Shown here piece after piece: positions 19,243-30,600 of a DNA stretch of 64,000 nt. Position 1 is the stretch's first letter. The number at the start of each line of letters is the position of its first letter. This stretch comes from Henricia sp. BOLD:AAB3569 (Eukaryota; Echinodermata; Asteroidea; Spinulosida; Echinasteridae), in the NCBI GenBank assembly GCA_037783545.1, contig JBBELK010001085.1, positions 124,001 through 188,000 on the forward strand, in the 5' to 3' direction. A model generated the notes under the pieces. It worked only from the letters and a program-made list of their open reading frames with translations, was not told where the DNA came from and searched no databases. Made by a program: the position numbers and the translations under genes.

Positions 19243-19433
19243 CCAGGGGGCAATTTCATAAAGTGGTTCAGCAGGAAAATTTGCTTTTAATCTAAAATTT
19301 GTTTGCTTTATAAAAATGGGACATAGTCAAAATTATATGTCAACTTGTGTTTTCAGCATACACATACGATTTTGTTAACCCATTTTTATAAAGCAAACAA
19401 ATTTTTGATTAAGCTTTATGAAATTGGCCCCTG
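19243..19433. repeat. MITE family D copy (GGGGCCAATTTCATAAA ends)
   Basis: Left GGGGGCAATTTCATAAAGTG; right CTTTATGAAATTGGCCCCTG. The internal TTTGTTTGCTTTATAAAAAT is mirrored by ATTTTTATAAAGCAAACAAA. Related copies lie at 54190-54285 (half) and 62790-63413. Confidence 0.7.
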
Positions 19434-19756
19434 GTTAGAAGGTACATGTACCTCATCGATATATATAGACTGGATGAAGTATGCAATGGCAGTTGGCTAT
19501 ACGAGAATTGAAGCCATGCGCCGGCCGCCATTGTACCCCACGAACAATGCTTGGCCTAGACTGCTCCCCGGTCCATGCGATCGCTTGCATTCCACTTAAC
19601 ACATGTAGACCATGATGTAGACTAGTGAAGACAGTATGACCAGTCTAGACAAGGCAATGTATTTGGTGGGGTACAATGGCGGATGGTGGCTTCAATTTTA
19701 GACGTCGTTGCTTCATCCAGTGTATATACATGTATATCGATACATGTGTCTGTATT

Positions 19757-22700
19757 TTACTTGGTAAGAGGTTGATAGACATGTTCATCAGTAGGCAGAG
19801 CCACCTGTTCTGGTGGGATGCTAACCTGAAGAGGTGGGGCTTGAAACTGGCCTTGGGGTGGGGCTTGAAACTGGCCTTGGGGTGGGGCTTGAAACTGGCC
19901 TTGGGGTGGCATGTTAAATCCCTGCTGAGGGGGGTACGCCGGATTGACTAGAATGTGGGAGAAAAATTACAGAGGTCATTAGGTCTTTGAAGATTACCTT
20001 GCGCAAGTTCGATTCATGACCATAGTTAACTTTGGAAACCTTCCTTGTACATCCGCCAAAGCTGGGAGGCGGTCAGTGCATGGACTACAGGCCCTATATG
20101 TGAATGATGCTCATTGTGTCGTCACTTTGAACAATTTGGGCGTTTGTTGTAATGGTAAATTCACACTTAGCCTTTTGAGTGCGCGTAATTGCGACGCGCG
20201 TAATTGCGACGCGCGTCGCTTTGAGATGCGATATGGAGGAGATTTTGAGTGAAATGATGCACTGAAAAATCACTGAATTATGAAAAGACTTTCTGTTCAA
20301 CATGTTAAGCTAATTCTGTGGTTTCGGTGCATTGTTTCCTTCCACAGAATTAGCTTGGACGGAAAGTGTTTTTATAATTAAGTGATTTTCAGTGCATCGT
20401 TTCACTCAAAAATCCTTTCACGCCGTTTTTTTCTAAAAGCGACGAGTCTGGCAATAAGAGGCTCAGTTCTACTGCCCGTCGTACTGCTCCAACGACGGGA
20501 ACACGACCCGAGAACACTGCACTCGGAAGAGGATCACACACAACCTATCCATCGAGAATAAATTACCCGTGTCCAGAACAGACTGCCCAAACTCGACCCA
20601 AATGTCTGAACACATACGATTTCTACCATGATTGTTTTTAAATATGTGTAGCAGAATGAATGATTGAGTGAACTCACAGTACTGGGGCTGTGGTGGAGGG
20701 GCACTGTAGAAAACGTTGCCTTGTGGTTGGCCAGTCATTATCATCTGGGGCTGGTGTTGGTAGTGGATCTACAATTGTGTGCAGAAATTAGGCAAAGACA
20801 ACACTAACGTTAATTTGTTAAATTTCACTCGGAGTATCTTAAAGAAAACTTTGGATGATTTTTGTGTCAAAATGTTGGATAAAAAGTCAACATCTGTTAC
20901 ATTATTGATTAGGACTAACAGTATAAACAGGTAGTATTGTAACATTTTACGACATTATCTGTTAATTTTTGTTACATTTATCAATAATTGATATAATATT
21001 GATCAATTTTTGATACAATATCGATCAATTTTTGACACAATATCGATCAATTTTCGTTTGGAGCCGTCCATTTTCAACATTTTCACAGTTCTACAATGCA
21101 TACATGTAGTATATTCCAAGAGCCCCTTCCTTCCACCCCCCTTCCCTGAAATACTACATATCACATTTTTCTGTCAGTACCATGAAATGTCAACATTTTA
21201 CAGTGCATGTAAAGTCATTGCTGCCCTCGACAACACCACCCCCTTTCCTATGCTTTGTATAACTGTGAAAGTGTTGACAAATGTTTGGTTGGTGAAACAT
21301 TATTACATTGCTAACTCAAGACACCATTTATTTTGTTGTCTCCTTACCACAGTTTGTGTGGGTTGTGCGCTGCAGATGACGCCGCACGTCATACTGGAAC
21401 CGACAATGGCAACAACAAACTCAATCAAGCCCATGATAATCAGCGCAGCGTCAATAGCCACAAGAATACGCTGAGATATGAATGAGGAAGAATGACCAAA
21501 CAGTGTGAGTGTACACATAATGGCAGGTTTGTTTGTCCCAATCACAAAGACTTTAGCTATAGTCACCTGGCTAAATAGACGGGTGGACGGGTCGCTAGAT
21601 GAAACACTGAGGGGGGCGTCCGGGGGGGCGGGGGTGACTAACTGATCTGAACAACTAAAAATATTTTCACGTAAGAAAATTGGGTTGGTGGGTCTGGCAA
21701 ATTGTCCAACCCGATATTAAAAAAAAATGTTCATGATGCTCCCTGTGGTCACCAAACATGTTATGGCCATGGAGCCATAGACACTATTCATGCGCTTGAA
21801 CGGTTTAATCCGGCCTCCTAATCACTTCTATTGCATCCAAACTGCTGATTGGAAAGGTGCCCGACTACTTATGCATTCCAAGCCTCGTCTTCATGTTGAG
21901 GCTTGGAGTGCATAGTAACTTGCACCTTTCTATTCAGCAGTGTACATTTTATAGAACTGATTTAGAGAACGTGATTGAATTGTTCAAATGCAAGAATAAA
22001 GTTGAGTCAAACCGGAAGTAAAACATCTGACCTCTGAAATCGTGCATCTCACAAACGCCTTTTAAAGTGCATGAGCTCAGGGACAAACCAGACGGGGAGG
22101 CACACCCTGCCTCAGTGGCTCTTACAGAGGCTGATACAGTCGGCCTTGCAACAAGAGGTGGTCATGCATGTTACTGACCGATGTTACATCTCAGTATCTT
22201 ATGTCTTTCGCTAATTTGCTTTTTTTAAAACCATTTATTAAAAACAGACGAGAGCCTTTAGATCGTTTCTTACTGAACAATAGTATTGTCGTCCACAATA
22301 ATAACTATCCCGATGAACAGAGCCTGCAGCAAACCCAATGACCACACACGAGGCCAAGCACGCAAGGATTGACATTACCATGTAGCCAATTGCCTGCAAA
22401 CAAATCATATCATTATAGCAAATCACAAACAAATGTACATTTTTGCAACTGGCTATGTTCAAGCTACATGTATGTTCTTATTAGAGAAATTGCTTTGTTT
22501 GACAAAGATCAGTTAATCATCATTAGTTAATGAAGTGTCCATTCACATCTCACTTAATGAAGATTGAACAAAGATCGAATGAAGAGCGGTACCGTTCACA
22601 TTAGACAACCGCTATAACGAAGATCGAATAAAGCTGTGCGACACCCACATCTCTTTATGTGTCAAATCGCTTTGTCAAACGAAGGGAGCGTTCACATTAC

Positions 22701-25336
22701 AAATTTGCTTCGTCGTATGAAGCGATCTCTTCGCCGAATGAAGCTATTTGCTTCATTGAACGAAGAGGTGTGCATTCACATCAGGAAATCTGTCGAACAA
22801 AGCGATTATCCTAATGTGAACGGGTTCATAGACACCGTTCTCACAAAAGAAACCGCTTTGTTCAACAAAGAGTCGACAGTGATTCGACTAAGAGATTATC
22901 TGATGTGAATGCACGGCTCTTCATTTGATGAAGTTTATAATCCCTTTGTTCGCAAAATAGCTTCATTTGACAAAGCAAATTTGTAATGTGAACACACTCT
23001 CCTTGTTTGGTCTGCCAGACATGTGTTATGAAAGTTTTATAAATTGAATTGAAATTGGTAAATGTACATGTTCAAGTTGTGATTTTCTGAAAAATTGAAA
23101 ACGGGCTGTCAAATTGGCGTGAACACTTACATTTTACATGAGTGATAACTTGTAGATCAGATCTGATTTTGGTTTGGAACAGGGATACGGTGCAAGTTGC
23201 TATTTTGGAGGAAATTTGTTTCAACAACAACACGTAAAAACTAAAACTTCCCAGCAATTTCTTTAGAAACTCAACATAAAAACCCTTTGTAGTGGGACAA
23301 AATATTTTAAATTTATTTTAGGAAATTCTACTCACAACACCCTGGTTCTTATTTTTTCCGGAAATGATGCCAAGGATGCCGGCCACGACATAAAACTGTG
23401 AAGTAAAAAGAAGCACGGCTACTGTACAACATTACCAGGGTTTTAATGGATCACCTGAGGCGTGGGTCCTAAGTCAAACTAGTTAAGTCAAGTCTCAAGT
23501 CAAGTCAAGCTCCCCTCGAATCCCAAGTCAAGTCAAACTGCCTTCAAGTCCCAAGTCAAGTCAAACTGCCTTAGAGTCCCAAGTCAAGTCAAGCTGCCTT
23601 CGCATCCAAAGTCAAACTGACTTCGAGTCATAAGTCAACTCAAACTGCCTTCGAGTCTCACGTGAAGTCAAGTACCTTTGAGTCCCAAATCAAGTTAAAC
23701 TGCCTTCAAGTCCCAAGTTAAGTCAAACTGCCATCGGGTCCCAAGTTAAGTCAAGCTGCCCTCGAAACCCAAGTCAAGTCAAACTGCCTTCAAGTCCCAA
23801 GTTAAGTCAAACTGCCCTCGGGTCCCAAGTTAAGTCAAGCTGCCCTCGAAACCCAAGTCAAGTCAAACTGCCTTCGAGTCCCAAGTTAAGTCAAACTGCC
23901 CTCGGGTCCCAAGTTAAGTCAAGCTGCCCTCGAAACCCAAGTCAAGTCAAACTGCCTTCAAGTCCCAAGTCAAACTTCCTTCAAGTCCCAAGTCGAGTCA
24001 AACTGCCTTCGAGTCCCAAGTCAAGTCAAGCTGCCTTCGCATCCAAAGTCAAACTGACTTCGAGTCCCAAGTCAACTCAAACTGCCTTCGAGTCTCACGT
24101 GAAGTCAATTACCTTTGAGTCCCACGTGAAGTCAAGTACCTTTAAGTCCCAAATCAAGTTAAACTGCCTTCAAGTCCAAACGCATGCTACATACAGGGAA
24201 AGTAAACTATATCCAGGAAATCTGGGTGTTTGTGCTTAAATTTGAGTCTTGTAAGTAAATTCATCTCAGAGGAAATTTGGTGTGAAAGGACGCACTGCAC
24301 ACGATAAGATAAACTTGGTGTGAAAAGACGCACTGCACACGATAAGATAAACTTGGGTGTGAAGCATAATTTGTGTGATTCTGTGATTTTCAGTGCATCT
24401 GTTCACATCCAATTCCTTTTGCACTGCATTTTTGTAAGACAAAGCCCGTCAAAATTTACGCACGTCACGTGTAAAAAAGCCGGTCGAGTGTGAATCTATT
24501 TTGAGGACTTACCAACAGTCCACACCAGATTGGAGCTCCAATGACGGAGAAAAGGGAGCCCAGCACGATAGTAACAACTCCCAGTATAATAGTTAAGATA
24601 CCAAGCACAACTTGCATTATTCCAGAGATCTTAAGGCCCTTCCAAGCTCGAGTTTGGGACTGGGTCATGTCTTGTGGGCCAGGCTGCACGGTTACCTATG
24701 TATAAGATGAACAGTACATTTTGGTTCAATAAACCACTCTCACAGATGCCATCTTGGCAAAAAAAAAACAATATTGTGGGATGTATTTATTGAGGGTACT
24801 GGTATGCATTCCGCTTGAATAACTTTGTATACGATTAGACAATTAAATCTGCATGACAGACAGACACACCTTGTCACACTCACAGGAATAGGTGAAAAAA
24901 GTCATTTGAAAAATATAAATTCCAAAACTAAACCATATCAAGGAACACCCACTAGAACCCCATATACACTAAACATGTTTCTTAGTAAGTTAATGACACT
25001 TTTCCCTCCTAATTTTAAGTTTTTATCATGAAACTAACATTTTTACATGGTTTACATGTCATAACAAGAAAAATCCTGGGTGTCCGTGTGCATGGTAATG
25101 AACCCAGCCTAAACAATATGTTGCAACTGTTGGTATAGTTGGGTGCATAACTTTTGATATTTAAATTGGCCAACAATGCAAGCACTAAATGTGCAACCAT
25201 GCATCTTCTCAAGGAACAAAGAAACTGCCCTACAAGATGGCAGCCATTGGATACAGTCTATACTCACTACTTGTTGTTGGAGAGCATTTCCCTGCGGCTG
25301 TGTAGCCAAGTACGAAGGTGGTGGTCCCTGCTGCAT
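19757..25336 (-). CDS. MS4A/CD20-like four-transmembrane protein, complete
   Basis: Coding exons in transcript order: 25336-25268, 24695-24513, 23395-23336, 22393-22274, 21470-21348, 20768-20678 and 19947-19757. Donors fit GTRAGT-like consensus, phases close, and 278 residues result. The start ATG (25334-25336) has an in-frame stop 30 bases upstream inside the same exon. Four hydrophobic segments: about 47-68, 74-96, 105-129 and 146-177; a Cys-containing loop follows TM3 (YYCGRQYYC). After TM2 comes a short polar turn (SGKNKNQG), as in MS4A proteins; both termini are Gln/Pro-rich. The C-terminal tail contains QGQFQAPP three times in tandem. MS4A proteins are plasma-membrane tetraspanners with signalling roles; the specific ligand here is unknown. 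A noncoding exon probably precedes 25374 (TTTTGCAG acceptor). A less specific alternative is another tetraspan family. Confidence 0.85.
19845..19917. repeat. 24-bp tandem repeat, three copies, inside the last MS4A-like exon
   Basis: GAAACTGGCCTTGGGGTGGG recurs at 24-base spacing with no differences seen. It encodes the three QGQFQAPP repeats (residues about 231-254). The period is a multiple of three, so copy-number change keeps the frame. Confidence 0.9.
20163..20450. repeat. Inverted-repeat MITE in the MS4A-like gene
   Basis: TTTTGAGTGAAATGATGCACTG is mirrored by CAGTGCATCGTTTCACTCAAAA, with inner AGCTAATTCTGTGG / CCACAGAATTAGCT. A GCGCGTAATTGCGAC doublet lies at 20181-20210. Confidence 0.65.
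21056..21280. repeat. MITE family B copy
   Basis: It shares CCATGAAATGTCAACATTTTACAGTGCATG and GCCCTCGAC landmarks with 8806-9018, 32864-33055, 40955-41107 and 59163-59372. Confidence 0.65.
22540..23003. repeat. MITE with repeated AATGAAG / TTCATTTG stems
   Basis: GGGAGCGTTCACATTACAAATTTGCTT at about 22684 is mirrored by AAGCAAATTTGTAATGTGAACACACTCTCC near 22974-23003. The inner sequence repeats TTCACATYA and CGAANRAAG motifs. It lies in the intron between MS4A-like exons 3 and 4. Confidence 0.65.
23462..24180. repeat. 28-bp satellite array in an MS4A-like intron
   Basis: About 25 degenerate copies of a unit containing TTCGAGTCCCAAGTCAAGTC followed by AAACTGCC. A higher-order block (about 84 bases, CTCGAAACCC..CTCGGGTCCC) is repeated at 23755-23940. 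It lies between exons 2 and 3 (24512-23396). It is the reverse complement, in window terms, of the satellite at 29379-29878. Confidence 0.9.
24279..24352. repeat. Direct duplication TTGGTGTGAAA..GATAAGATAAACT
   Basis: TGGTGTGAAAGGACGCACTG recurs 43-44 bases later with one change, each copy followed by CACACGATAAGATAAACTT. Confidence 0.7.
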
Positions 25337-25400
25337 TATGACGAGGCTGTTGCTGAATAGGTACAAATGTTAATCTGCAAAATGATTTTGCTTGGTATAA

Positions 25401-25614
25401 ATAAACCCTTTCACGGTTATCGACGCCATGTTGTTCACTGGGCAGTTCGAACATGCATTGCTGTGTGCGTGTGCGGATCGCATACAATTACAAATGCATT
25501 GTTAGGTCACTGTGCATTAGCTACGATCCGCGCACACATACGGCAACACGTGTTCGAACTGCCCTGTGAACAACATGGCGTCGATAACCGTGAACTTTAG
25601 GGTTTATTGCGTTC
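25401..25614. repeat. Long hairpin element near the MS4A-like 5' end
   Basis: AAACCCTTTCACGGTTATCG, then ACGCCATGTTGTTCAC, at 25404 is mirrored by GTGAACAACATGGCGTC, then GATAACCGTGAACTTTAGGG, ending at about 25611. The inner GGGCAGTTCGAAC / GTTCGAACTGCCC and TGTGCGGATCG / CGATCCGCGCACA stems agree. Confidence 0.75.
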
Positions 25615-25914
25615 ATTGGTTGAGATGCGATTTATCGCAATTAATTACCGCAGGTAGGTTTGCACAAAAGCAGAACTGTGTGGGATGATTGTTGGGGGCA
25701 GACTGCCCTGTTTTCCTTCCCACAATACAGTTCTAAGTTTAGGACTAGGCCTAGTCTGTTTTTGAAATAGTTATGGTTTTCGAAAGAGTAACGTTGAAAG
25801 GTTAAAAATACTTGTTCACATTCTCAAATAAATCATGCCTTTTCATGCGATTTGATCACACAAGTTTATCAACTTGAATTTGCACACAAAACTATCAAAA
25901 TAATGCATCAGTGG

Positions 25915-26330
25915 AAAACACTCCCCTCCCCCGGTGGGAAACACCCCCCTCCCCCGGTGGGAAACACACCCCCTCCCCCGGAAACATTCCTGGATCCGCC
26001 CATGGTCCGCCGGGTTTAGTTATTAGTAATGCACCTATCAATTGTTTCCCCCACCCCCCCCTCCCCTCCCTCTCCCCCCGCGTTGCACCACCCCCTAGGT
26101 GGGGGTTTGGTCACGTTTTTCATGCCCCAGGGTGGGGCATATGACCCATTTTCTGTGCATTTTGTGCGCATGTTTTGCACCCGAGGGTGGGGATTTTTGT
26201 CACCTAAATGTTGCCCCAGGGTTGGGGATTTTGTCACGCAAAAAGTGACAATCCCCACCTCTTAGGTGGGGTAGCCCGGGGGGTGGGGGGAGAGGGGAAA
26301 AAATTGACGGTTAGGCCTAGGTGCATAAAC
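25915..26330. repeat. G/C-rich low-complexity tract with CCCCTCCCCCGGTGGGAAACA tandem
   Basis: Three copies of CCCCCTCCCCCGGTGGGAAA-type units at 25922-25980, followed by AGGGTGGGG / CCCCACC-rich sequence with several GGTGGGGATTTTGTCAC phrases. No credible protein; proline-rich frames are composition artefacts. Confidence 0.6.
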
Positions 26331-26754
26331 TTGTGTATCATCATCAGCAGCGCAGCGCATCGTCATGGTCACAAGTGCTACTTCCATCCAAAAATAACCA
26401 CACTCCCTGCAAAATCCTTAATCCTAGGCTTGTAACAATCTTACTAAATGTCTATTGATTCAATCAACTTAAATCCCACTAGATCTGGAAAGAAATGGTG
26501 CAACGTTCAGCAAAACGACGATCGCCGGATGACTTGACACTTCTAAATGTTGTTGTCGGTATGGCACTCAGACACTTCTAAACATGGCTAGGGCTAGCTT
26601 TAGGCAAATCCATTACGTTGACTGTAGCGTTAATTTGTGTGTAAGATCAAGCCGTAGTCACTATGTCGCACATGGCCGCAGGGAATGACGTCATAGAGCA
26701 CAGTAGACTGGTTGCAAGACCACTGTTGATATTCAATGCCAACTTTCGATCAGA

Positions 26755-27405
26755 TTGTTTCCCCAGTGCTTTTATATGGATGTGAAGTGTAGTATTTCTA
26801 ATAACAGACTTTGTACCTTTTATAAAACGATTAAATTTGATGTAAATTTGGAACATTATCTTGTTAAACTTAACAACTCTTGTAGAAGAGCATTAACACG
26901 TTTCCGTAGCGGAAATCACCGCCTACCTGTGACCGAATTTCGCTATTTACCAACTGATTCGCCTTCAAATTATACCCTATGTCCTTTATGTAATAAGATG
27001 GATCTATGTGATGAATTCCATTATTTACTTGTTTGTAACTCACTAAGTGGTGACAGACATAGCTTGATTAAGACGTTTTACTGGCAGAGACCAAATGTGG
27101 ATAAATTGGGATTGCTATTCAATGTGCGCAGTTCTCGCCAACTCTGTAATCTTGCCAAATCTATTAAGATTATTCTGACTAAGTTCCCGTAAACACATTA
27201 TTTTTTGCTCTTATAGTTTACATTGAACTTCCACTAAAGTATTTTTTAAGCTCTTGTTTAAATTGTATTTTATTTTAGTTTTGATAATTAATGTTCTCTT
27301 TTATAGTTACTTAGCTTTCTATAGCGTAAGCAGATTTGTAATTTAAGCTGGCTCTCATACTGGGGTCGCAGAAGTTTAATAATAAACCGTTAAACTTATT
27401 TCTCA
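26755..27405 (+). mobile_element. 5'-truncated non-LTR retrotransposon (LINE), C-terminal ORF2 fragment and 3' tail
   Basis: The frame to 27192 ends the ORF. It contains RALTRFRSGNHRLPVTEFRY, then CPLCNKMDLCDEFHYLLVC, the R.R.GNH.LP...GR / C.LC......DE.HFL..C pattern found after the reverse transcriptase in many animal LINEs. The RT itself is absent, so the copy is dead. About 210 bases of AT-rich 3' sequence follow, ending in AATAATAAACC just before the coiled-coil gene's first exon. Confidence 0.7.
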
Positions 27406-27618
27406 TACGTAGACCGGAAAATGTCGACCGGAAACCAGTCTAATGCTCGTGGACGTAAGCGGCGCTATTACAAATTTATGGCCGTGTACGTGTATGTGTG
27501 GGACGCGTCGGGTACGGCGGCCAGTTGCCAAAGCTACGGCGCGCGCCACGCCGTATCGCATGTCGTACGCGTTCGTTTGCTTTTCCGCCCGCCGAGCATA
27601 GAGTTGTATGCTTTCAAA

Positions 27619-30600
27619 ATGTCGGCGATTTCAAGTATGGCGAGATTTAGAAATCCAACAAAATCTTCAAGAGGTAAGTTGCCCGATTTGAGAAATCAGT
27701 GGAAATAAAGCGGTGAACATCAACATGTGAACCTTTTTAGTATTTACTTTTCTTTTGTTTTTGTGGAACTGCTGCTGAGCATTGCAATCATGCATGCTGA
27801 GCTGAGTGAGTGTGAGTGAGTGCTACTGCTAGACCCGTATAAACAGTGCTCCGGAACCTCCGCCCTGTAGCCGTTTCCCACCCAAAATCTGTGGCAAACT
27901 CACGCAAACAAAATGTGTCCCTTGGGTCTGATCATGGTCTGACATTTGCTCAATTGATCACGTTCAAATGACGTCACTTCCTACAAATTGCCACGTGCAT
28001 CATGATTTTGAGCGTATTTTTTTGTGGCGCGCATCGGTTGCGCTGTATTTCGAACAAATTTCGAGCATGTTTCCAATTCCAGCGTGTGCTTTACGTACTT
28101 TTATGGCGTCTAATAGTAATACGCAGTAGCATTTTTTCCTACAAAGATGGCGTCTGTAAACGTGATCAAAAGGGTGGGGCAGCGCGGAGGGGGGGTTGGG
28201 AGGGAAGAGGGAAGAGGAATTGGAGGGGAGGGGGAAGGGGAAGAGGGGGAAGGGGAAGAGGAATAAGAGGGGAAAGGGAAGAGGGGAAAGGGGAAAGGAA
28301 GAGGTGGGGGGCGGGGGGAAATAAAATGCAATTTGGTTTTGTTGCTGAACTTGCATTTCAACGGCACAACGCGCATGTAACCGTCTGTACATACAATACT
28401 TGATGCATGGTGTGTCGAATGCAAACGGTGAAATTTTGATGAAATTCCCGCTGGGTTTTCTCTAAAAGTAAGCATCGTATGATACCCTACCTAATGCGTA
28501 TCTTTTTAAGGTGAGGTAAGGTAACAATAGTGCGAGTTACGGCTTCTGAAACTGTGTAGTTTAAAAGCACTCGTGGTTGGAGTTGTTCGCGAAAGGTCTA
28601 TATATATATGCCCCCGTGGCCAAGCATACGGAGCTTGCATAGTATTTGGCCACAGAATGGGGCTACCTTGTGTGAGTCGCAGATTATACCACGCACGCAT
28701 GACGCAAACAATAGTCTAGCAAGTAACGTGTGGCGCTTGCGCAGTTGCAATCCCGCAACTATAACCGTTCATTAATGTGTTACGGTTACCGTAACTATAA
28801 CCCCAACATGCCCAATATTGTTTTTTTGGTTCTTCAGGCCCTGGATTCTCAAGCACTCTCAAAAGAACTAGCAGTCTTGGAAGCCTCAACCGATCAGCTG
28901 CTGTTAACTTAGCTCCGTCATTCAGTGCTTCGTAAGAGTCTCTGCATGTTTCAATATGTAACAAAACTTATAGTTTAAAGACGCAGGCTCGTCAGTGCGA
29001 GACAGTGTGTTAGGTAACAATACTGCACTTTAAAGATCCCAGGGCATTCTTTCGTGAAGAGCAAGGGGATTCCCCGGTGTCTCTGGCCATTCCTAATTTC
29101 TAATTTTTGATGGGTTTCCTCACGGTTGCGAGTGACAGTGCAATGGGCACATTAGAGGAATCCTTGGTATGAATACCAGAAAGAAATAATAATAATAAAT
29201 ATAATTGCAGAAATGTAGCCTATGTGGTTAATTATTGTTCACATTCAACAGGAAAACCGGTGCCAGCATGTCTCAAGACTTGTCCAATCTTGAGGCTGAG
29301 TACATCAAGAATTTACAGCAGCAGATTTACTTCCTGGAACTCGAGGCAAACTTTCTATATCCTTTTAGTATTGTAATGACCAGGACTTGAGACTCGGGAC
29401 TCGGATTTTCACAGACTTGACTTGACTGGAGACTCGAACCTCAAATGATTTTAACTTGACTGGAGACTCGAACCTCAAATGACTTGACTTGACTTGAGAC
29501 TCGAACCTCAAATGACTTGACTTGACTGGAGACTCGAACCTCAAATGACTTGACTTGACTTGAGACTCGAACCTCAAATGACTTGACTTGACTTGAGACT
29601 CGAACCTCAAATGACTTGACTTGACTTGAGACTCGAACCTCAAATGATATGACTTGACTTGAGACTCGAACCTCAAATGACTTGACTTGAGACCCGAACC
29701 TCAAATGACTTAACTTGAGACTCGAACCTCAAATGATATGACTTGACTTGAGACTCGAACCTCAAATGACTTGACTTGACTTGAGACTCGAACCTCAAAT
29801 GACTTGACTTGAGACTCGAACCTCAAATGACTTGACTCGAGACTCGAACCTCAAATGACTTGACTTGACTTGGTACTAGAGCAGAGGGCTAGGGAGGGTC
29901 GTTACCATGAACAGTTCTGCATTTACCTTCCTTTGTTTTTTGCAGAGGGTATTATGTAATGGAGAACATGTCTAATTTTGAAGTGAGAGTTTGTGAGAGA
30001 TCCTTGACTTGTTTACTCGGGACCAAGCAAGGAAAGCTACGACCCTCCAGCCCAAGATGACGGAAGAAGCAAGTCGCATGCTGGCGAAGCTTAAGGTTAG
30101 GCTCTTAAGGCGGATACACACTATCGCGAAAAAATCACACTTTTGCGCTGCACTCACCGCATTGCATGAGCCCCCAATCGCCGATCTTTCCAAAATAGAA
30201 AATTCCAGTTCTGGTATCTTGGGGCTTCTCTGACACCGCGGTCAAAGTTCAACAATTTTGAACTTTGACCCAGCTCAAAACGTTTTGCGCGTCGCGATAG
30301 GCCGCGCACAAGCGGCAAACCAGTTTGTGTACAAACCAATGGCACAGTGTGATTTTTCCGCGATAGTGTGAACTCCCCTTCAAACTGGTCATTCCATTCA
30401 AGCCTGGTCACGCATCAAGTGTGAAAAATACACCAAGCATATCGTTATAAAAATGACAATCTGAATGGGCTTGTTAAGCTGACGTGATAGCCAATCCCAA
30501 TCAGTGAGGAACAACAGCAAAACCATGTTTTGAGACCACCAGTTGGCTTCAGAGCTCAATTGATGGAGCGTCTGCACCGTGGTGCAACGGTAGAGCGTCG

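Noticed and set aside
23462-24180. CRISPR-like array
   Set aside because: Units are contiguous and degenerate with no unique spacers, in an intron of an animal gene; it is a satellite.
27421-27618. Upstream in-frame ATG of the coiled-coil gene, adding 66 residues
   Set aside because: The extra segment is Tyr/Val/Arg-rich, unlike the rest of the protein, and sits directly after a LINE tail, so it is probably 5' UTR or promoter. 27619 is preferred.
28000-28475. Overlapping ORFs on both strands over the GGGGAAGAGG tract
   Set aside because: Pro/Phe- and Gly/Arg-rich frames created by purine/pyrimidine low complexity.
29379-29878. CRISPR-like array or Arg/Ser-Gln protein (RFESQVKS repeats on the - strand)
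   Set aside because: The open - strand frames arise only because the 28/23-base satellite unit lacks stops in that frame. It is within an intron of a + strand gene.
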